Below are positions 17,294-25,687 of a stretch of DNA of 57,797 bases, one piece after another; position 1 is the first letter of the stretch; each line of letters starts with the position of its first letter. A program made the position numbers and the translations under genes. The DNA lies in NCBI GenBank assembly GCA_012271165.1, contig JAAXGX010000069.1, positions 26,915-84,711 of the forward strand. The letters run 5' to 3'. The notes under the pieces are model-generated. The model saw nothing but the letters and a program-made list of their open reading frames with translations. It did no database searches and was not told where the DNA came from. This DNA comes from Vicinamibacteraceae bacterium (GTDB lineage Bacteria > Acidobacteriota > Vicinamibacteria > Vicinamibacterales > UBA8438).

Positions 17294-18997
17294 ATGGGCA
17301 GGAAGCGGCCCGAGGCGGCCGTCGGCCGCCGGGCGTTCATCAGGAACGGCGCCGCCGGCGTGGGCGCGACCGCGCTGGCCGGCCTGGCGCCGCGCGTGGT
17401 GTCGGCGCAGGAGACGACCTGGCACCGCGAGGCCGACGTCGTCGTGGTGGGCTCGGGCGCCTCCGGCCTGCCGGCGGCCATTCGCGCCCGCGATCTCGGC
17501 GCGTCGGTCATCGTCGTCGAGGAGAACTTCGACGTCGGCGGCCACGGCATGATCAGCCAGGGCAGCGTGGCGCTGGGCGGCGGCACCAGCATGCAGCAGC
17601 GGCACGGCATCGAGGACTCCGCGGACCAGGTGTACCTGGAGAACACGCGGCCCGACCACGTCCACACGCGCTACAACGACCGCGAGGTGGTGCGCGCGTT
17701 CGCGGACCACAACGTCGAGGCGTTCGACTTCCTGGTCGAGAACGGCGTCCGGTTCGTCGACGCCCGGCCGCACCGCGTCCCGGCCGAGGGCGCGTTCACC
17801 TTCCGCCGGCAGACCGTGGCTCCCTGGTCGCAGGACCTGAACGAGACCATCAACAACACCGCCGGCTCGGGCCTGATGCGCGCGCTGGAGCGCAGCGCGC
17901 GGGCCAAGGGCGTGGAGATCCTGCTGCAGCACCGGATGACGCGCATCGTGCGCGAGGAGCCGCTCGCGGGGCGCGTGCTCGGCATCGCCTGCACGGATCT
18001 CGACGGCGGCGGCGAGGTCAACATCCGCGCGCGGCAGGCGGTCATCGCCTGCACCGGCGGGTCGAGCAGCAACCTGGCGGTCCGCACCATCTACAACCCG
18101 CTGCTCACCGAGGAGTACCAGGTGGGCTGCGAGCCGTACTCGCGGCAGTCCGGCGACGCCGAGCAGCAGGGGATGGCGATCGGCGGGTCGCTCGGCGCCA
18201 CGAACAACATGCGGACCGAGTCGTACCTGGCGCTGTGCAAGCCGCTCTGGATCGGCTGCCGCTACGGCTACGACCGCTGGAAGCCGGGCGGCCCCGTGTT
18301 CGACAAGGCGGGCGCGTCCGGCATGGCGGTGTCCGACTACCAGGACGTCATCCTGGTCAACATGCTGGGCGAGCGGTTCTACGACGAGACCGTCGGCACG
18401 CACCTGTTCGCCATGGAGGGCGCGCACGATCCCGTCTTCGACTACCTGGCGGCGGCGCTGTCGAGCGCGGTGCTGGAGGTGGACGGCGTCCGGCACCGGG
18501 TCGGCGGGCCGATCTGGGCGGTCTTCGATGCCGACGCGGCGGTGCGCGAGGAGTGGGAGCTGCGGCACCCCTTCGTCGACAGCGAGAACGGCTACTTCTT
18601 CCAGGCCGACACGCTCGAGGAGCTGGCGGGCCGCCTGACGGAGAACGCCTACCAGAAGCACCCCATGCCGCCGGCGGCGTTGCGCGCCACGGTGGCGCGC
18701 TACAACACGTTCGTCGACCTGGGCGAGGACCGGGACTTCGGCAAGCCGGAGCCGCGCTACAAGCTGCAGAAGCCCCCCTTCTACGCCGCCTGGGCGACGC
18801 CGATCCTGCACGACACGTACGCCGGCCTGCGGGTGAACGGGAGGTCCCAGGTGCTGGACGTCTTCGGCGCGGTGATCCCGGGCTTCTACTGCGCCGGCGA
18901 GTCGGCCGGCGGCTTCGCGCTGCACGGCCTGGGCCGGGCGATCGTGGGCGGCTACATCGCCGGCACGAACGCCGCGGAAGAACCGACGGGCGCCTGA
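17294..18997 (+). CDS. Tat-exported FAD-dependent oxidoreductase (fumarate reductase / 3-ketosteroid dehydrogenase-like)
   Basis: RRAFIRNGAAGVGATALAG Tat-like signal; ADVVVVGSGASGLPAAIRARDLGASVIVVEE (Rossmann FAD motif); C-terminal GLRVNGRSQVLDVFGAVIPGFYCAGESAGGFALHGLGRAIVGGYIAGTNA. Confidence 0.9.
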   Translation: MGRKRPEAAVGRRAFIRNGAAGVGATALAGLAPRVVSAQETTWHREADVVVVGSGASGLPAAIRARDLGASVIVVEENFDVGGHGMISQGSVALGGGTSMQQRHGIEDSADQVYLENTRPDHVHTRYNDREVVRAFADHNVEAFDFLVENGVRFVDARPHRVPAEGAFTFRRQTVAPWSQDLNETINNTAGSGLMRALERSARAKGVEILLQHRMTRIVREEPLAGRVLGIACTDLDGGGEVNIRARQAVIACTGGSSSNLAVRTIYNPLLTEEYQVGCEPYSRQSGDAEQQGMAIGGSLGATNNMRTESYLALCKPLWIGCRYGYDRWKPGGPVFDKAGASGMAVSDYQDVILVNMLGERFYDETVGTHLFAMEGAHDPVFDYLAAALSSAVLEVDGVRHRVGGPIWAVFDADAAVREEWELRHPFVDSENGYFFQADTLEELAGRLTENAYQKHPMPPAALRATVARYNTFVDLGEDRDFGKPEPRYKLQKPPFYAAWATPILHDTYAGLRVNGRSQVLDVFGAVIPGFYCAGESAGGFALHGLGRAIVGGYIAGTNAAEEPTGA

Positions 18998-19016
18998 CTG
19001 CCGCGGCCGGGAGCGA

Positions 19017-19970
19017 GTGGTGGGACCGGTCCATCGGATCGCGTTGTCCCTGCCGGAGCCGATCCCGCCGGAGGTGGCGGCGGGGGCTCGGCTCGCCCTC
19101 AGGATACATGCCACCTGCCCCCACGGATGCGATCTCGGCGGCCTGCCGGTCGACGTGGCCGCCGACGGCGAAGTCCTGGCCGCCGGCGAGCTGGTGTCCG
19201 GCGCCGATTCCCCAGCGGCGGCCGTCGAGCTCGACGTGCCGGCCCCCGCGCAGGTGGGCGAGCACGCCTGGAGCGTCGGCTTCCCGCGGCACGCGTCCGG
19301 CGGCGCCGTGCATGAGTCAAGCAGCCTGACGCTCCGGTTCCGGACGGTGCCGCACGCCGGTAGCTTGGCCGTGTGGGACGTGCCGTCGCCCACGCCGGCC
19401 ACCGGTCCCGTACACGTCAAGGTCGGGGTGCGCTGCGCGGCAGGGTGCGCGCTGGCCGGCAGGCGCGTGGAGGTGCGCGACGAGGCAGGGGCGAGCGTGG
19501 GCGGCGGAACGCTCGGCGAGACGCCCTGGCCGGGAACCAGCGCCCTGTACTGGGCCTCCGTCGAGCTGCCGGCGCCGGCCGCCGAAGGCGTTCACTCCCG
19601 GACTGCCGTCCTGGTCGGTCCGGACGCCGGACCGCCGCACGAGGCCGCGCCGGCCACGTTCACCTTTCGGGCCGGCAAGGCCCCGGCGCACCGCGCCACG
19701 GTGCGGGTGATCGACGAGGGGACGCGGGCGCCGGTCGCGGGCGTCGAGGTGCGCATCGGCCGCTACATGGCGTCGACCGACGAGCACGGCGTCGCGCAGG
19801 TCGCGCTGCCGCCCGGCGCCTTCGAGGTCGCCATCCGCAAGAACGGGTTCCGGGCCGAGCCCGTGCGCGTCGCGGTAGACGGCGACGTCGCCGTCGAGAT
19901 CGAGGCGGCAACCTGCCCGACGCAGGCCGAGCTGAACGAACGGTTCTTCGAAGAGTACCCATGGGGCTGA
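19017..19970 (+). CDS. Multi-domain beta-sandwich protein with a carboxypeptidase-regulatory-like C-terminal domain, function unknown
   Basis: GTG start; open frame with consistent coding composition; two Ig-like segments each with a C-x-x-G-C-x-L-x-G motif (CPHGCDLGG, CAAGCALAG); VRVIDEGTRAPVAGVEVRIGRYMASTDEHGVAQVALPPGAFEVAIRKNGF. Confidence 0.65.
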   Translation: MVGPVHRIALSLPEPIPPEVAAGARLALRIHATCPHGCDLGGLPVDVAADGEVLAAGELVSGADSPAAAVELDVPAPAQVGEHAWSVGFPRHASGGAVHESSSLTLRFRTVPHAGSLAVWDVPSPTPATGPVHVKVGVRCAAGCALAGRRVEVRDEAGASVGGGTLGETPWPGTSALYWASVELPAPAAEGVHSRTAVLVGPDAGPPHEAAPATFTFRAGKAPAHRATVRVIDEGTRAPVAGVEVRIGRYMASTDEHGVAQVALPPGAFEVAIRKNGFRAEPVRVAVDGDVAVEIEAATCPTQAELNERFFEEYPWG

Positions 19971-20010
19971 CGCCTCGCGCGGGTGCGCGTGAAGTGGCCG
20001 GCGTGCGACC

Positions 20011-20036
20011 GGGGGGCGACCAGCCGGCCGCCCCCC
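20011..20036. terminator. Hairpin between convergent genes (candidate bidirectional terminator)
   Basis: GGGGGGCG (20011-20018) / loop ACCAGCCGGC / CGCCCCCC (20029-20036), 8-bp perfect stem between the ends of 19017..19970 (+) and 20062..21462 (-). No U-tract. Confidence 0.4.
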
Positions 20037-20061
20037 CGACGTCGTGAACGTGGCCTGAAGG

Positions 20062-21462
20062 CTATTGCTGGTTCTGGGCCGCCGCCGCGGCCGGCAGCTC
20101 CTCGAAGCCGCACAGCGGGCAGCCCAGCACGCTCTCGCCGGCGGCCAGGCCGAGCCGCTCGCGGCGCGTGGCCATCTCCTCCGCGAACTGCTCGTCGGTC
20201 AGCGCGAGCGCCGGGGCGATGAGGATGGCCATGTTGTCGATCGAGCGGTGGCCCAGGCCGCCCCAGTTGCGCGGGTCGATGACGTTCTTGTTGCTGGGCG
20301 TGTTGTCGAAGTACGCCGTCACGTGGAGCAGCGTGCCCCGGGGCAGCAGCGGCGCCGCGTCGTCGCCGTACTTGTAGACCTTCACCCAGTTGTGGTCGTA
20401 GCCGGCGCAGCTCAGCGTCTCGGTGCGGCCGCCCCAGATGGCCTCGAGGCACATGCGCACGCCGGCCGCGTGCATGTGCGGCTCGAAGGTGCTGAGCTTG
20501 GTGTGCTCCTGCAGCGTCGCGTAGAGGTGCACCTGCTGGTCGGCCTCCATGGCCCGCAGGTCGATCTCGCCGTTGCCGAACACCAGCGGCAGGACGCGGC
20601 GCTGCGGCTCGAAGCCGCGCGGATGGAACTTGAACCCCAGCCGCAGGTGGGCCGTGGTCTCCTCGCCGTTGGCGTGCATGTGGACGGAGTTGAAGAACAC
20701 CTCGTCGCCGGCCTTCAGCAGGCGCCCCGCCAGCGGGTCGAAGTGGTCCGCGTTGCGCCCCACCTCGTGGACGGGCCAGCCGCCGAAGCTGGACGGGTTG
20801 CCGTCGGCGTCCACGGTGATCCAGATGGCGTGATGGAAGATGAAGCGGCCGCCGAGACCGCCGGTCACGTCGCTGATCTCCTTGATCTGCAGCGACTCGA
20901 CGTAGCGGTCCTCGGTCAGGCCCGTGGGCGCGGGCTCGAGCGCGCCCCACCAGTCGGGCGCCTCGGCGGCCATGGTGATCGACGGCGTGTCGACGATCAG
21001 ATCCGGCTCGCCGATGTCCCACTGGTCGCCGGCGGGGAAGACGAGCGGCGGCGGCAGGTCGTCCGGATTGCCGCGCGGCGCGCCGCTGTCCGCCCAGGCG
21101 GCGAGCGTCTCGATCTCCGCCTCGCTGAGCGAGATGTCGTCCTTGTAGTCCTGGATGCCGACATCCTTCTCGATGAACCAGGGCGGCATGACGCCCATGC
21201 GGTTCCGGAGGCCGGTGCGCTGCTTGATGCTGCGCGCCCAGGGGCGCACCTCCTCGTAGGTGAGGAGCGACATCGGCGCGACCGAGTTCGGACGGTGGCA
21301 GCTCTGGCAGCTCCGCTGCAGGATCGACGCGACGTCCTTCGTGAACGTCACGGCGTCGCCGCCGCCCTGCCCGGCCGCCGCCGGGGCCGCGCCGAGCAGC
21401 ACGGCCGCCGCCGCGAGACCGGGTACTCCGAAACGCCAGATTCTGCTCGACGTGCGTGTCAT
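20062..21462 (-). CDS. c-type cytochrome / PHM-like copper monooxygenase domain protein (divergent copy 2)
   Basis: TKDVASILQRSCQSCHRPNSVAPMSLLTYEEVRPWARSIK; FIFHHAIWI, SVHMHANGEE, FEPHMHAAG; divergent at the NWH and WHDN motifs. Confidence 0.83.
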   Translation of the reverse strand: MTRTSSRIWRFGVPGLAAAAVLLGAAPAAAGQGGGDAVTFTKDVASILQRSCQSCHRPNSVAPMSLLTYEEVRPWARSIKQRTGLRNRMGVMPPWFIEKDVGIQDYKDDISLSEAEIETLAAWADSGAPRGNPDDLPPPLVFPAGDQWDIGEPDLIVDTPSITMAAEAPDWWGALEPAPTGLTEDRYVESLQIKEISDVTGGLGGRFIFHHAIWITVDADGNPSSFGGWPVHEVGRNADHFDPLAGRLLKAGDEVFFNSVHMHANGEETTAHLRLGFKFHPRGFEPQRRVLPLVFGNGEIDLRAMEADQQVHLYATLQEHTKLSTFEPHMHAAGVRMCLEAIWGGRTETLSCAGYDHNWVKVYKYGDDAAPLLPRGTLLHVTAYFDNTPSNKNVIDPRNWGGLGHRSIDNMAILIAPALALTDEQFAEEMATRRERLGLAAGESVLGCPLCGFEELPAAAAAQNQQ

Positions 21463-21508
21463 GAAGTGCGTCTCCCTTGCGTGTCTTCCGGGGTCATGTC
21501 GGCGCAGG

Positions 21509-22399
21509 CTATTCCACGCGGACCTCGAGCTCCGTCATGTCGGTCAGGTGTCCGTCCGACAGACTGGCCCGCAGCAGGTATTCGCCCGGCGCCGAGAACG
21601 TCGCCGTCATCGGCACGGGCGCCCGGGCGTCCGGGTCGTCCGAGTCGGCCTCGACGGCGACGCTGGCGGGCCCGCGCAGCACCGACCAGGTGATCGTCAG
21701 GCGATCGTCGACCGCCACCTCGCTCGGCCGCACGCCCGTCCGCAGGACCGGCACGTTGACGGGCGCCCGGGGCTCGTCGGCCGCCGGCTGCAAGGTCGGC
21801 GGCGTCTCCTGCCCGCGCGCCCGGCGGCGGGGACCGCTGGCCCGCGGCACGCCGTCGTCGCTCACCCGGGCGGTGAGCGCCAGGGTGTCCGGCAGACTCA
21901 CGGTGCGTCCGTCCGCGGTGACCGACAGCAGCGGCGCCTGGTTGATGCGCTGCTCCGGGGTCGGCGCGCGGCCGCCGAGGATCGGCTCGATCTCCCAGAC
22001 CGGGTCGAGCCAGGCGATGGCCTGCTGGCGCTGGCCGTGGACGGTCAGGCTCCACACCAGCTCGCGCCCGCCCCAGTCGGCGGGCACGGTCACGCTGAAC
22101 ACCTTGCGGTGGACGCGCGGGTAGAAGAAGGTCGGCTGGCCCTGGTCGACGCCGCCCGTGTCGAAGCTGTTGTCCGGTCCGAGCGGCACGTGCAGCTCCT
22201 CTACGTAGTTGCGGTTGATGTACCCGAAGTGCATCTCGTACGTGCCGTCCGGGTTCCGCGACCAGCCGTCGAAGAACGGCGCGACCGTCTGTCCCGAGGT
22301 GAACGGGAAGTTGAACGGATCGGCCTGCGCGGCGGCGCCGGCGGGGAGGCCGAGCGCCAGCGCCAGGAACAGTCCCAGGGTCGGGCGGGCAAGTGCCAT
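21509..22399 (-). CDS. Secreted Ig-like protein of unknown function (partner family A, copy 2)
   Basis: Signal peptide; FTSGQTVAPFFDGWSRNPDGTYEMHFGYINRNYVEELHVPLGPDN..GVDQGQPTFFYPRVHRKVFSVTVPADWGGRELVWSLTVHG. Confidence 0.8.
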   Translation of the reverse strand: MALARPTLGLFLALALGLPAGAAAQADPFNFPFTSGQTVAPFFDGWSRNPDGTYEMHFGYINRNYVEELHVPLGPDNSFDTGGVDQGQPTFFYPRVHRKVFSVTVPADWGGRELVWSLTVHGQRQQAIAWLDPVWEIEPILGGRAPTPEQRINQAPLLSVTADGRTVSLPDTLALTARVSDDGVPRASGPRRRARGQETPPTLQPAADEPRAPVNVPVLRTGVRPSEVAVDDRLTITWSVLRGPASVAVEADSDDPDARAPVPMTATFSAPGEYLLRASLSDGHLTDMTELEVRVE

Positions 22400-22400
22400 C

Positions 22401-23717
22401 TCAGTTGGTCTTGCGCCGCGCCGCTTCGCGCGCCGTCAGCTCGGCCTCGTACTCCTCGTCGGTCAGGTCGTACCAGCCGATCCACGCGAACCCCATCTCG
22501 TCGATCGTGCGCCCGCCGCTGCCGGTCCAGTTGCGCGGGTCGGGGTTGGCGCGGTGGCCCGCCGTGTTGTCGTGCCAGTTGACGACGTGCAGGATCGTCC
22601 CGGCCGGCACCAGCGGGGCGGCGTCGTCGGCGTAGTTGTACGCCAGGTGCCAGTTGTAGTCGAAGTGGGCGCAGTTGACCACCTCGGTGCGCACCGGCTG
22701 CGTCGGGTAGATCAGCTCCAGGCACTGGTACTTGCCGAGCATGTGCATGTGCGGCTGGAACATGGTGATCCGCGCCGCCTTGTTGAAGCGCGTGTAGCCG
22801 TCCGAGCGCGTCACCTGCCCCGGCGGCAGGTCGACGAGCCCGGCGATGGTGCCGTGCGCGCCGGCGAGCTGCTTGGTCCAGCGGACGTGGTCCGGCACCG
22901 TGCCCTCCGGGTGGAAGACGATCCCGAGCTCCACCACCGTGTCGATGTTCTCGCCGACCGAGTGGAGGTGATAGCTGAGCCGCGTCCGGCTGCCGGCCTG
23001 CAGCAGCACGCCCGAGTCCTCCGGATAGATCTCGGCCTGCTTGCCGGAGGCGTACTCGACCAGGTGGCGTTCCGACTCCACGCCTTCGGTCATGTCCCCG
23101 GGGGCGATGGCGAAGGCGTTCGTGTGATGGACGACCAGGCGCGCCCGCTTGTCGGCCGGCTTGGTCTGGATGGCGCGGATGTAGCGATCCTCCTCGAGGT
23201 CGAAGTCGGCGTACAGGTAGCCGAACAGGTCCGGCCCCGCCGCCGGCACGAGGTAGCTCGGGTAGCGGACGATCAGGTCCGGCTCGCCGATCTGCCAGTC
23301 GTCGGCGCTGCCGTAGACGGGCAGCGGCGGCATGTCGGCCAGGTCGCCGCGCGGCGCGCCGGCGTCCACCCAGTCCACGATGGTGGCGATCTCGGCGTCG
23401 GTCAGCGACGGATCGTTCTTGAACTGCTGAATGCCGATGCGGCGGTCGAGGTGCCACGGCGGCATCTCGCGCGACGCCACCCGGTTCCTGATCGACCGGG
23501 CCCAGGGCCGCACCTCCTCGTAGGTCATCAGCGACATCGGGGCGACCTCGTCGGGGCGATGGCACCCCGAGCAGGAGCGGTGGATGAGCGGCGCGACGTC
23601 GCGCGTGAACGTGAGCCCGCCCTCGCCGGCCGCCTCCTGTCCGGCGGCCAGGACCGGCATCGCCGCCAGGATTGCCAGCACGCCGAGCCCGATGACCACG
23701 CCTCGCGGCTGCAGCAT
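22401..23717 (-). CDS. c-type cytochrome fused to PHM-like copper type II monooxygenase domain (copy 3)
   Basis: TRDVAPLIHRSCSGCHRPDEVAPMSLMTYEEVRPWARSIRNR; VVHHTNAF, YHLHSVGE, FQPHMHMLG, YNWHLAYNY, VNWHDN. ATG at 23717 (MLQPRG..) preferred over 23756. Confidence 0.86.
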   Translation of the reverse strand: MLQPRGVVIGLGVLAILAAMPVLAAGQEAAGEGGLTFTRDVAPLIHRSCSGCHRPDEVAPMSLMTYEEVRPWARSIRNRVASREMPPWHLDRRIGIQQFKNDPSLTDAEIATIVDWVDAGAPRGDLADMPPLPVYGSADDWQIGEPDLIVRYPSYLVPAAGPDLFGYLYADFDLEEDRYIRAIQTKPADKRARLVVHHTNAFAIAPGDMTEGVESERHLVEYASGKQAEIYPEDSGVLLQAGSRTRLSYHLHSVGENIDTVVELGIVFHPEGTVPDHVRWTKQLAGAHGTIAGLVDLPPGQVTRSDGYTRFNKAARITMFQPHMHMLGKYQCLELIYPTQPVRTEVVNCAHFDYNWHLAYNYADDAAPLVPAGTILHVVNWHDNTAGHRANPDPRNWTGSGGRTIDEMGFAWIGWYDLTDEEYEAELTAREAARRKTN

Positions 23718-23776
23718 TCGCACGTCGGACCTCCCGGATAGGAACAACCCGTTCACGATCTTGCGGATGTCCGTCG

Positions 23777-23805
23777 ATTATCGCTCCCGGGCGCAGGACG
23801 GTCAA
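23777..23805 (-). promoter_or_regulatory. Sigma70-like promoter upstream of the minus-strand operon
   Basis: Reading the minus strand: TTGACC - 17 nt (GTCCTGCGCCCGGGAGC) - GATAAT, 5/6 matches to each consensus, upstream of the 23717 start. Confidence 0.5.
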
Positions 23806-23890
23806 TGCCGGCGGCGGCTTGCGCGCGGCGGGAACCGCTGGCACAGTAGGGGTAGGCCGACGAACCCGGGACCGATCCGGAAAAGCCACG

Positions 23891-25687
23891 ATGCTATCGA
23901 TGGGCGCCGGTGCACAGGCCGTCGTTCTCCACCCGCGTCGAGCTGCGCGCGGCAGGTTCGCGGCGGCGCTCCTGGCCGCCTGCGCGCTGGCGTCGGGATG
24001 CGGGACGGCTGCGCGGGGGGCGACCGCCGCAGAGCAGTCGGGCGCCGGCGACTGGTTCGTCGACGGGGCCGCGGACGCCGGCCTCGCCATCGCCCACTTC
24101 AACGGCATGTCGGGCGAGTTCTACATACCCGAGATCCTGCCGCCTGGCTGCGCCCTGCTGGACTACGACCGCGACGGCGACCTCGACGCGTTCCTCGTGC
24201 AGGGCCGGATGCTGGGGGCTGGCAAGACCCTCGCGGACGCCCTCTTCCCGCCGCCGGACGGCCTGCCGCCGGTGAGCCGGCTCTACCGCAACGACCTGCG
24301 CGTCGGCGTGGGCGGGTCAGGCGCACTGCGCTTCGAGGACGTTACCGCCGCGAGCGGCATCGAGGTGGACGGCTACGGCATGGGCGCGGCCACGGGCGAC
24401 TACGACAACGACGGCTGCGTCGACCTGTACGTCACGAGCTTGGGACGCAACCAGCTCTTTCGCAACACCTGCGACGGCGCCTTCACCGACGTCTCGCGGG
24501 CGAGCGGCACGGACGACGACGGGTGGGCCGTGTCGGCGGCGTTCCTCGACTACGACCGGGACGGGTGGCTGGACCTGTTCGTGGGCAACTACCTCCACTA
24601 CACCCCCGAGACGGACATGGTCTGCCGCAACGCCGCGGGCGAGCGCGACTACTGCAGCCCGCAGGTCTTCCGCCCGCAGCCCGACGTGCTGTACCGCAAT
24701 CAGGGTGACGGCACCTTCGCCGACGTGTCGGCCGCGGCCCTGACGGGCGGCGACTTCGGGCCGGCGCTGGGCGTGACGGCGGCCGATTTCGACGGCGACG
24801 GCTGGATCGACGTGTACGTGGCGAACGACGGCGCGGAAAACCAGCTCTGGATGAACCGGCGGGACGGGACGTTCGAGGACCTGGGGCTGTTGTCGGGCAC
24901 CGCCCTCAGCGCACACGGCGACGCCGAGGGCAGCATGGGCGTGGACGCGGGCGACTTCGACAACGACGGGGACGAGGACCTGTTCATGACCCATCTGCCG
25001 CGGGAGGGGAACAACCTGTACGTCAACGACGGGTCGGGGCTGTTCGAGGACCGCAGCATGCCGTCAGGGCTGGGCCTCCCCAGCTTGGGGCTGACAGGGT
25101 TCGGCACGACCTGGTTCGACTTCGACAACGACGGCTGGCTCGACGTGCTGGCCGCCAATGGCGCGATCATCCGTGTCGAGGGCGCCGCGGACCGGCGCTT
25201 TCCGTACGGCGAGCCGAACCTGCTGCTCCGCAATCTCGGCAACGGCCGGTTCGAGGACGTCACCGGCCGCGCCGGCGACGTCTTCGGGTTGGTCGAGGTG
25301 AGCCGGGGAGCGGCGTTCGGCGACATCGACAACGACGGCGACCTCGACGTCCTGGTGGGCAACAACAACGGGCCAGTGCGGCTGCTCGTCAACCGGATCG
25401 GCCAGCAGGGGCGGTGGATCGGGCTGCGGCTGGTGGGGGCGGCGTCGCCCCGCGACATGCTTGGGGCGCGCGTGACGGTCACCCGGCCGGACGGCCCGCC
25501 GCTCGTGCGGCGGGCGCGTGCGGACGGCAGCTACGCGTCCGCCAACGATCCGCGCGTCCTGGTCGGCCTCGGCGGCGGCGTCGAACGGGTGGACGTGCGC
25601 GTGGAGTGGCCGGCCGGCGGCACGGACGTGTGGACCGGGCTGCCCGCAGGCGCCTGGATGACCCTGACCGAAGGCGGTGGCCGATGA
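23891..25687 (+). CDS. CRTAC1-family FG-GAP/VCBS repeat protein with ASPIC/UnbV C-terminal domain
   Basis: Repeated DxDxDG motifs (DYDRDGDLDAF, DYDNDGCVDLY, DFDGDGWIDVY, DIDNDGDLDVL); C-terminal RWIGLRLVG..DMLGARVTVTRPDG..RADGSYASANDPRVLVGLGG..VDVRVEWPAGG. Confidence 0.92.
   Translation: MLSMGAGAQAVVLHPRRAARGRFAAALLAACALASGCGTAARGATAAEQSGAGDWFVDGAADAGLAIAHFNGMSGEFYIPEILPPGCALLDYDRDGDLDAFLVQGRMLGAGKTLADALFPPPDGLPPVSRLYRNDLRVGVGGSGALRFEDVTAASGIEVDGYGMGAATGDYDNDGCVDLYVTSLGRNQLFRNTCDGAFTDVSRASGTDDDGWAVSAAFLDYDRDGWLDLFVGNYLHYTPETDMVCRNAAGERDYCSPQVFRPQPDVLYRNQGDGTFADVSAAALTGGDFGPALGVTAADFDGDGWIDVYVANDGAENQLWMNRRDGTFEDLGLLSGTALSAHGDAEGSMGVDAGDFDNDGDEDLFMTHLPREGNNLYVNDGSGLFEDRSMPSGLGLPSLGLTGFGTTWFDFDNDGWLDVLAANGAIIRVEGAADRRFPYGEPNLLLRNLGNGRFEDVTGRAGDVFGLVEVSRGAAFGDIDNDGDLDVLVGNNNGPVRLLVNRIGQQGRWIGLRLVGAASPRDMLGARVTVTRPDGPPLVRRARADGSYASANDPRVLVGLGGGVERVDVRVEWPAGGTDVWTGLPAGAWMTLTEGGGR

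Noticed and set aside
23841-23858. Sigma54-like TGGCAC upstream of the UnbV operon
   Set aside because: The -12 part reads GGGTA instead of TTGCA at the required spacing.
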